Source of the DNA: Agrocybe praecox
Lineage: Eukaryota > Basidiomycota > Agaricomycetes > Agaricales > Agrocybaceae
Direction of reading: 5' to 3'
Length of the DNA stretch: 64,000 nt
NCBI GenBank assembly: GCA_964017145.1
Contig: OZ024851.1
Coordinates: 2,480,001 to 2,544,000, forward strand
A model generated the notes under the pieces. The model was not told where the DNA came from, searched no databases, and saw only the letters and a program-made list of their open reading frames with translations. This document shows positions 55,912 through 64,000 of the stretch, piece after piece. How positions within the stretch are numbered: the stretch's first letter is position 1; every line of letters begins with the position of its first letter. The position numbers and the translations under genes were made by a program.

Positions 55912-58410
55912 ATGGCAGAAAATCAACGTCCAATCACGCATCATTCACTTATCTCTGCCGACAAGGTTGTCGTAGCCGGAGGGATATTTACTCAGCAGGT
56001 TACTCAGCACAATGTGACAGGGGACGGACGCAAATGTAAGTGGTAGCAATCAAAGATATATGCTACTATCATGTGGATCTGACGGTTTGTAGCATCATTC
56101 GACATCCTGAGGAAGGCTACGGCACCCAATGCTTTTCACGACTCCAATGCCCAGTTTGACCGTCCAAAATGCCATCCAAACACGCGAGTTGCTGCGCTGA
56201 GGAGAATCATGGACTGGGCCCGACGTTGCGACAGGGACACCTGGGACAAATACATCATATGGCTTACCGGCGCTGCAGGAGCAGGAAAATCAGCCATCAC
56301 ACAATCATTTATCGAAATGTGTCTTCTCAACGAGCTCGTTCTCGCGACTTTCATTTTTTGGAGATCCGATGGAACGAGGAACCACGCAGATGCATTCGTT
56401 GCAACGATCGCATACCAAATTTATCACGCAATTCCGGCTACACAAAAGGAAATCCTCTCCGTGATTGACGCGGACCCCTTGATTCTGACCAAGGGCTTGG
56501 AACATCAGCTTACCCATCTTGTGATGAAGCCGCTTTACAATGTATGCAATTCCAGTGTTTCATCACTATTGGGGTCCTGGCGTGTCGTTGTCATAGATGG
56601 TCTCGACGAATGCGGTAACGGGGTTTTGCAGGCTAGGATTCTGGGCATGATAGCAGACGCAATTCGAACGTTTGACCTACCCATTCTATTTCTCATCGCC
56701 AGTCGGCCAGAGCATGAGATCAATCTCGCATTTCGATCCAAGAAAATAGAAGGGCTATTCTCACGACTTTACCTTGATGACACATTCCATCCCGACGACG
56801 ACATTCGCACATATCTCCGAGACGGTTTTGAGGAAATCAAAAAGGATCATCCATTTAAATCCCTAATACCTGCTTCATGGCCATCCGACGAAATTCTGGA
56901 AGAAATCGTCAGAAAGTCGTCCGGGCAATTCATTTATGCTGCAACGGTATTTCGCTATTGCCAATCCACAAGGCATCGACCCGACCATCGTCTGGATGTG
57001 GTGAATAATCTACGACCGGCGAAAGGTGACCTACCGTTTGCGCAGCTGGATGCGCTATATACAATGATCCTCAATTCAGCCGCAGATATAGAGCATGTTC
57101 TGTATATGCTGAGTATCGTCTCACATGGCGTATCCATATTCTTGGATGAGGTCAAATATTTCGACATATCTTCATTTATGTCATTGGAACCAGGAGAGCT
57201 CGAGATGCTGGTCTGTAATCTAGGTGCCATTGTTTCTATTGAGAAGGAATTCTCTAAGCGGTTTGAGAGGGAGGTGGAGGTTGTGAAAGTTCTACATACT
57301 TCACTTCATGACTTCCTTCTCGACCCTGTGAGGTCCGGAGGCCATTTCCTTGACATTGATGAATACAGATCAGAGCATATTGCAAATATAATTCGATGGG
57401 TGATCAAAGGTAAGAGTATCCCAGAAATTGTTTAACACCTCCAACTAAATTCTCCCAGATCATTCCACACCCAATGTAATTTTCATCTTTCAGCGCTTCA
57501 TTAGAAGTGAATTTCCACTATGCCAGAGCTCAACTTCGCTCATAAATATTGCTGACAAGTTTTTATTTCTCAACCCTATTTTGAGCGAAATAGAGCAGCA
57601 CAAGAAAAGTGGTGTCTCTGGTGATGCAATGGACCTCCAAAGATTTGTATTTTGGTTCTGGCTTCCATTCTGTGGCCGCATGGTAAGTTTAAGATCTTCA
57701 TTTGATATTAACATCCTTAAATTTCTGTGCAGGCCCCTTTGAATGAGCGCTGGGCCGCAATAGAAAAAAAACATCAAGAATATATTGAACAAGTATTTTT
57801 GAATCAACTGCCGTACTATTATGCGCATGACCAGATAATCCTGCTTTTATGTGTCGCATGTCACCTGGGGAATGACATGTGTGTACCATTCATTTCCGCC
57901 GAGCGACGGGCATTCGACCGGACAATTCATCATGATGTGCTCTATCTCTTTGAATCATTCACACTCGAGGACGGAAGGGCTCACTATTTTCAGCATTTTA
58001 TGCGCTTTCTACAACACCCAGACCAATCAGACACCTACGTCATAGGTCCTACTGCCTATGCAAAGTCGGTCTTATACTGTATACAGGCGATTGAAGATTT
58101 TTCTTCACTAGAATCATACGAAGATCAAACATATAACGAGCTCATCCTTGAAAACGGAAGATGGACTCATGAGTACTGTGACGACACATATGAGCATCAT
58201 GACACATGGGCATGCTTCCTTTATCTTGGTTACATAATCTATTTCTTTCCTCGAGCTGGATTTTCCGAACCACTCGTTCAACAATGCAAAGAGGAACACT
58301 TTATGAATGGGGAAATTGCGACCAGATTTCCTATCCGCAGTGTCCTTGTACGCCAAGAGATGAGGAAATACCGAGAGCGATTTCGAGCCAGCACGATAGA
58401 AAGTGTGTGA
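55912..58410 (+). CDS. NACHT-domain NTPase, NLR-like (copy 3, open)
   Basis: Exons 55912-56035, 56093-57409, 57459-57682 and 57733-58410 join in phase to 780 aa. Exon 1 encodes a short peptide with VVVAGGIFTQQVTQ; exon 2 holds CHPNTRVAALRRI, Walker A GAAGAGKS, Walker B VVVIDGLDE and a winged-helix-like region ending HTSLHDFLLDPVRS. Exons 3-4 encode the unrecognised C-terminal domain (FVFWFWLPFCGRM, LLLCVACHLGNDMCVPF). It is very similar to copy 2 and preserves the empty site of its MITE. The protein ends at TGA 58408-58410 where copy 2 has TGG and 41 more codons, so this C-terminus may be shortened. Role as for copy 1: a STAND-type sensor. Confidence 0.85.
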
Positions 58411-60282
58411 CAGAGCAGAGCAACAAATATGATTATCCACATGGACCCATGTACGTACAATAAAATCTTTGGAAGTCAACACACGCAACTAACATATTTA
58501 GACGTCGACATAGTTGCCAGACGCTTCACTTAGACTCTGATTATATTTGGCTCACACAATATAAAATATCTATTAGTCACAGTCGTAGAAAAGTTGAAAG
58601 ACAAAGATCAAATTGGAGTGGAATGAGGAGCGTCGTGCCGCGTGCATAGATAATAGATGCGAGTCTCAAGTCAGGATGGTAATTTGAAGCTGGAGAATGA
58701 ACTGGAGGAGATGAGAAGGGGAGGAACGGGACAAGGACAAGAGAAGAGGTGTGCACGAGCGAACAAATTAGATATTCTCAACGTCTTCCACCTTGGCGCC
58801 TATCTATGTAAACCATGAGTCCCATTCAACTTCGGAATATGACAAAGAACGTACCGGCAACATAAGCAAGGTTCTCTGAGAGATAAGTGTTTAAACGCAC
58901 ACGCGTAATTGATGTTTGAAAGGTGTTGACCTGCGTAGTGTTCGTGTTCCCGGCGGTGATGTGTGGATGAGCGGGGTGTGCAGAGAAAAGGAATTGGAAG
59001 AATATGTTAACGTCCGCGTCCGCGTCCGATGCTACTCTACTCATATACTTTATACCTCGCTAGAGTGCTCTTCTCTCAATAATTTATATATGTACTATAT
59101 ATTTATTAATATGATGTTCCTGTCTTATATTCCTGTACGAATACGTCGTACAATGCCGACCTCGTTGGTTTAACTTGAAAAACTTGGCGAAGGCTCAAGG
59201 GGTGTCACGGCTAAACGCTTTGATTGCATGTGAGTACGTATATTTAAATCATCGACTAATCTTGTATTTGCTATTTACTACTGAGTGGTCCAATGGTCAA
59301 TGCTGTTGCCTCCGTCAGCGGTAGCCTGTAAGAGTCAAGACGGCGTCCCCACCGGAAATAGTCCGTCAAAATCGCAGTTTTTCTTTGGTTTTTCTGGGTA
59401 TTTGAGATAGGTGAGATAGGGGTGATACACCACCAGGGGGTAGGAGAATGACATAACTATAATACTTATCAAAAAGGCCCGTTGATTATATTATGTAGAT
59501 ATGGAGCGGTTTGTGTTACTTGGGATACAGTCTGAAGTCTCGTACGGTTAGCGGCTCGGAATATGAGTGAATTCTTATTGTAAAGAGTGAGAACAAAATT
59601 GATTATGAGTGAGTAGAATTGCGTTTGTGGGTTATCGATAGCTAGGATGTAAGGGAGCCTGAGTAGTATATGTTTGCAAAGAGATTGGGATAAGTTGAAT
59701 AAGCGTGTGGTTTGGAGAGGAGAGGTTATGAGTATACGAGTACATATAAACTATAGCGGCATTGATTAGATGAGGAACCCGAGCTATGTAGGGAAGGGAA
59801 CAGGAGAAACAGGAGGAGAAACGGGAAAAGAAAACTGATCAGACATACAGCAAAACCATTCAGAGTGAATTTAATCGATCAATCAAGCGTCGGCCCGACC
59901 ATCCGCTTCCAACACGATCAACATAATCCATCTCCTGTCTCTACCTGCTCTCACATCCCCTCCCAAAAATCCCTCCTGTGTTCCTTTACCCACCTCCCAG
60001 CGTGTCACGGCGTAAGTTGGCGCGGGGAGAGGCGGGTTACTCGAAAGTGCCGAGAGGGTCGTTGGGTAGTCTTCTGGGAGGTGCGGCGGTGATTGATATT
60101 GATGTGTTGCGCATGAATGTATCTTGCCGAACTCACTCTGGCGCTGAACAAACTCAAATGGTCTCCTCATCCTACTCTTGTTGTGCAGCTTCGTAAACCC
60201 AACACCTCCGCCCATGCAACGCACCCGTCTGCGACCCTCCTTACTTCCATCTCTGCCTGCTGTCTTTCACAATGGTAAGCTA
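58411..60282. other. Intergenic; duplicated flank then unique sequence
   Basis: 58411-58520 continues the NACHT homology past the stop. 58520-58700 and 58810-59040 match the flank of NACHT copy 2. 59050-60240 has no counterpart in the window and no supported gene. Confidence 0.45.
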
Positions 60283-60421
60283 GCTCTCTCTCTCCGTAAG
60301 CTTTTCCTCTCTCTGCATGCGGGCAAACTCAACCTCAATCGTCTCAATTGCCCTTCTCCATCTCTTCTGCACCTATTCTCGCCTGCTCTAACTGCACCAC
60401 TCCCTCATTCTGTGCTGTAGC
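60283..60421 (-). pseudogene. Relic of the coiled-coil gene
   Basis: The minus strand aligns with about 39115-39260 of the coiled-coil gene; both contain the LEQAR-(I/V)-GAEE segment followed by sequence for a Glu-rich helix. A stop follows directly and no flanking exons are present. The homology is too short to be functional. Confidence 0.6.
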
Positions 60422-61329
60422 ATGTGTTTGCGAGTGGACTTGTGAGCAGGAACAAGAACCGGGATAAAGACGAAATTTGGACTTGAATGGTCGCTGTCTG
60501 TGCGATTGAGTATTGCTTTTGCTCGCTTTTGTGGAGGTGGATGGGGTGGGGTGGAAGGGTGATGATGACGAGGACGATGTGTAGTTGATAATTCCTGTGA
60601 GTAGGTAACCCGTATAAAGACATGTCGTTATGTGCCTTGAACGCTTGAATAACGATACTTTGTCCTGCGATGGATCTCCATGTGCGGTCCCACCACGCCA
60701 GAACCAGAGGCAGTGGTGAAAGGAAAAAGCTGCCAGCCCACCCGTGGAGGACAAACGTTAACGCGCGCGCAACGTTCAACGTTCCAACTTCAACGTCCAC
60801 CGACGACGAACGAATGTTCGTCATCAAATCCCAGCATGTTTGAGATGACGCTGGAGGGACACCCGACGCAACTTTGGATAACGGTAAGAGTGTTCCCCCT
60901 CCCACTAGTACCCTTCTTCCTTTCCTTCTCCCTTTCCTTCTCCTCCCTCTCCTCCCTCTCCCTCTTTTCCTCCCTCTTTTCCTCCTTCTCTCAGTCGTCC
61001 GTAATATTCCATTGGCAAATCAGGCTGAGACGCGCCCGATCCAGCACTTGGCGTAGCATTGATGCTCGAGCTTCCAGTGCCGCCGAAATATCGATGCTCG
61101 ATTTCCCCTTCTTATGGCCCGCTCCATGGGCTTCACCAACCGGCGAAGTATTCAAGTCTCCTCCCGCAGAAACCGCAGATACTGAAGGAGCAGGACCAGG
61201 ACCAGCCGAAGCTGCCGTAGCTGGGATCTGGACAGGAGGAACCGATACAGGTGCTGGTGCTGTTGCTGGGGAAGTGGACTTGGAACCGCAGGAGCACGAA
61301 GCTGTCGGTGGTCCTGGCACTGCTGCTGC
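60422..61329. repeat. Paralogous segment of the kinase block, copy 2
   Basis: The part 60660-61060 matches 21310-21650, including the MF-(D/E)-MT frame and a CT-rich tract. 61060-61329 continues into sequence matching 21700-22020. Overlapping ORFs here are low-complexity. Confidence 0.45.
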
Positions 61330-62500
61330 TGCTGCTGGCCAGGGACGGCCTTCTCATCCGGCGAAATTTCTTTATGCTCCTCCTTCACCTTCCAGGTACT
61401 TGTATACTTCGGCTTTCGACTATGCCTAAACGCCGTATGGGCTTTCTTCTTCTTGTCTCCTTTCTCGGCAGGGGATTGACCGGGTGGTGAGAGGATATTG
61501 GAAGCCGCGTTAGCGTTGGAGGTGAAAGTAGAAGCAGCTGCAACACCGAATGCGAACGGATTGTCTTCGCTCAGACCCAGCGCAGTAGGGCTGGCGAACT
61601 TCTTGTGGCCAGAGATTACCTTGTTCTGTGGTGGAGCTGGCTGAGGTTTAACGTTCATTACTAGCAGGCTTAGATACGCCAGAAGGTGGAGAAGAGGTGA
61701 GGAGCGATACAGATGGGTCGCTGATGACACCAGTAACGAGTGACGAGGGCAAACTTTCGTACAGGTGTTCCAATTGAGTAGAACGGCTGCGAGTGGACGT
61801 GTGTACAGTGGTGCTCGTTTGGCCCGCAACGGCGGTGGTAACAGTTCACGGGACGGCATTGGACGACGCCAGACCTCTCGCTCCTCACCTCCGGACGTTG
61901 GCCCTGTGCTCTGGAAGGTGTACCGGGCGCGACGTTCGCCTTGCCGCTGGAGCAGCTTGTGCCTGCTGCCTCATCAGTGGCTGATATGTACGCGACCCTT
62001 TTTAACTGAGAAGAATGGTTAGTCAATAAATGCAAGTCGGTGCGTGAAAGAAAAAGGAAGGGAAAGATATAAGTATTTTCAAGCGAAAGACGATCGCAGC
62101 TGCTCTTCCACCAATGCAGGCGCCAAAAGAAAACGCCCGAATGGAGGTACAAGTTTAATAGGAAGGACAAAAAGCATTGAAAGACATCTATAAAGGAAAA
62201 GATAGTAGTGGGCATACCTTTGAGACCTCGATTTTCCCACTGACTATGCAAACCCGGTCTGCAAGAGCAAATAGAGCCCAAACTTGGGGATAGTTCGGCG
62301 TGGATGACCAGCCGCGTTAAATAGGGCAGCTGGGTGCGCGTACACGTCAGGTATGGGTACCTGGGCAAGTGCTGCTCCGTTCGGGTTCCCGCCGGACTGA
62401 TTCCAGTTGGGATGTGCGGTCGCTGGCTGGCTCTGTTGGTGGTCCAGCTGGTTCTGAGAAAGAGCAACAATGGCGTCTATAGGATGAGCTTGGAGGCGGT
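61330..62500 (-). pseudogene. SNF1/Nim1-type kinase, catalytic core deleted (relic 2)
   Basis: The minus strand begins with the Pro/Asn-rich N-terminal extension (QSGGNPNGAALAQVPIPDVY) and IPKFGLYLLLQT, the start of the kinase domain. It then jumps within a few codons to sequence matching the end of the N-lobe. A pyrimidine-rich intron-like stretch follows (62210-62010), then the Ser/Pro-rich C-terminal region (GLSEDNPFAFG, LSPPGQSPAEKGDKKKK). The Gly-loop, catalytic Lys, HRD and DFG are all missing. It is the counterpart of 21988-23590, but the deletions differ, so the two decayed independently after duplication. Confidence 0.7.
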
Positions 62501-62854
62501 GGTGGGTTCTGTGTCGGGGGTATAAGCATGGCGTTATACGTGTGTCTTCCCTGTGCGTCGCCAACACCATCGTCTCACTCCCACAATACTCCGTCCTCCT
62601 ATAAATATCCTACATCTTTGTCGTTTGAGTGCGTTATGCGTCGTTTCGTTTCGTTTAATGTGTATCACGGTCCTTTCATAGCTCTTCTGTAATGACCCGC
62701 TGGTTCAGCAACTTGACGCGTAGGACCCAGATTGAAGAAAAGAAAAAGAACGCACCGATCGCCAATTGCAACGAATTGAATGCACGGAAACAACACCGGA
62801 ACACGTTTTGATCCGAACCCTAACCCGAAACGGCATCGCGTATGTTCGTACATA
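62501..62854. other. Intergenic, matches 31110-31330
   Basis: Continuation of the duplicated block. No gene. Includes one CCCTAACCC word that is not part of an array. Confidence 0.45.
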
Positions 62855-63721
62855 CACTGCTGGCTCTGATAGCTATATGTCCGACATATACCTAAAAAAT
62901 ATACGTAATGTGTATTTATTTACCTATATGTTGGACATACACATGATGTGGATTTTAGACATACGTTCGGCATACAGATGATATGTATGCCGGCCGTATC
63001 TCCGACATACACATGATGTGTATGCTACGGTATATGTCCGGAATACAGCCGACATATATTTGATGTGTATGTCGGCTGTATTCTCGACATACACGTGACA
63101 TATATTTTAAATCTATATTCCGGACATACATATTACGTATATTCCCAAAATATAGCGTGGAAATATCGGGCGGCACAAAGTGGATAACCAGAGAGTCGCT
63201 AATCTGGTTCACAGCGAGTCACTGGTTATCCACTTCACAGCGTGTCCTAATTGAGCGAATCCGCTCAGCGTATCAGCGTGCCNNNNNNNNNNNNNNNNNN
63301 NNNNNNNNNNNNNNNNNNNNNNNNNNNNNNNNNNNNNNNNNNNNNNNNNNNNNNNNNNNNNNNNNNNNNNNNNNNNNNNNNNNNNNNNNNNNNNNNNNNN
63401 NNNNNNNNNNNNNNNNNNNNNNNNNNNNNNNNNNNNNNNNNNNNNNNNNNNNNNNNNNNNNNNNNNNNNNNNNNNNNNNNNNTGTATGTCGAGAATACAG
63501 CCGACATACACATCAAATATATGTCGGCTGTATTCCGGACATATACCGTAGCATACACATCATGTGTATGTCGGAGATACGGCCGACATACATATCATCT
63601 GTATGCCGAACGTATGTCTAAAATCCACATCATGTGTATGTCCAACATATAGGTAAATAAATACACATTACGTATATTTTTTAGGTATATGTCGGACATA
63701 TAGCTATCAGAGCCAGCAGTG
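62855..63721. repeat. Long inverted repeat around an assembly gap
   Basis: Arms 62855-63093 and 63483-63721 pair as p with 126576 minus p, with one mismatch seen in 239 bp. Each arm consists of short palindromic units related to GACATACACATGATGTGTATGTC. Inside the left half an additional 13-bp inverted pair (AGTGGATAACCAG at 63179-63191 and its complement at 63222-63234) precedes the gap. It could be a foldback transposon or a collapsed palindrome. Confidence 0.75.
63283..63482. other. Assembly gap, 200 N
   Basis: Exactly 200 unknown bases inside the inverted repeat. The round length suggests a fixed-size scaffold gap, so the true length is unknown. Confidence 0.95.
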
Positions 63722-64000
63722 ATATGTGTATAAATTTGACTCCTTCCTCTTCCTAAAACCTTTACCAGATCTTTTCTTCGAGTTTCGTCCTTAGGAACAC
63801 TGCTGAATGTCATGAGTTTAGTTTGCTTCGAGATCGAGGGAAGTACATGAAAGAATCGAAGCGAATCGAATCGAAACTTGGAATGGTAGGTATTGTTTAT
63901 ACCATTGTGTTGGTTTCAGGCGTAAGCAAGGTGCGTACATTACAGTTCATCCACATAAATGAGTTCATACACCCCTTTAATCCTTTAGAACTTTAAAATT
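63722..64000. other. Right edge; no gene
   Basis: Short AT-rich sequence. The stretch 63905-63945 matches 11040-11082 in reverse orientation. Confidence 0.5.

Noticed and set aside
59282..59355. tRNA-like stretch TGGTCCAATGGTCAATG
   Set aside because: It resembles an A box, but there is no GGTTCGA-type B box and no closing acceptor stem.
1..64000. CRISPR arrays, bacterial operons or rRNA genes
   Set aside because: None seen; introns and gene families show a fungal nuclear genome.

Overview
The window is eukaryotic and most like an Agaricomycete (mushroom-forming basidiomycete). The evidence is dense 45-60 nt GT-AG introns, a 20-exon layout in the transporter genes, fungal NACHT (NLR-like) proteins, a Kyakuja-Dileera-Zisupton (KDZ) transposon with a CxC-type transposase, and a short gag-only LTR element. 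The region is repeat-rich and accessory: almost every gene belongs to a family with two or three copies in the same 64 kb. It contains one assembly gap of 200 N.

Layout. 0-7 kb: the tail of an unknown ORF, an intact NACHT gene (copy 1, + strand) and, converging on it, an intact MFS transporter (copy A, - strand). 8-15 kb: a nest of solo and complete small LTR elements (172-bp LTRs) around two decayed copies of an unrecognised gene. 15.4-19.4 kb and 32.7-36.8 kb: a 4-kb duplication, each copy carrying an intact MFS transporter (B and C) and its upstream region. 21-31 kb: a decayed SNF1/Nim1-like kinase, one possible small gene, a NACHT gene (copy 2) disrupted by a 264-bp TA-flanked MITE, and a kinase N-terminal relic. 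38-40 kb: a coiled-coil protein gene that appears to need two frame changes.

40.5-54.0 kb: a complete 13.5-kb KDZ-type DNA transposon. It has 834-bp terminal inverted repeats, degenerate subterminal repeats and four genes: a Zn2Cys6-like coiled-coil protein, an unknown minus-strand protein, the 1168-aa CxC2/KDZ transposase and an acidic-tailed protein. All four can be spliced into open frames and the ends are near-identical, so the insertion looks young. 54-64 kb: a second copy of the NACHT/kinase block (NACHT copy 3 open, kinase copy lacking its catalytic core), a coiled-coil relic, and a 239-bp-armed inverted repeat around the assembly gap.

The NACHT proteins would be cytosolic STAND-type sensors and the MFS proteins 12-helix exporters. 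Their repeated co-occurrence fits a fast-evolving defence/detoxification neighbourhood, but no functional coupling is shown by sequence. All exon models are hand-built from splice consensus, reading phase and comparison between paralogs. Protein-family names rest on recognised motifs, not on database searches.
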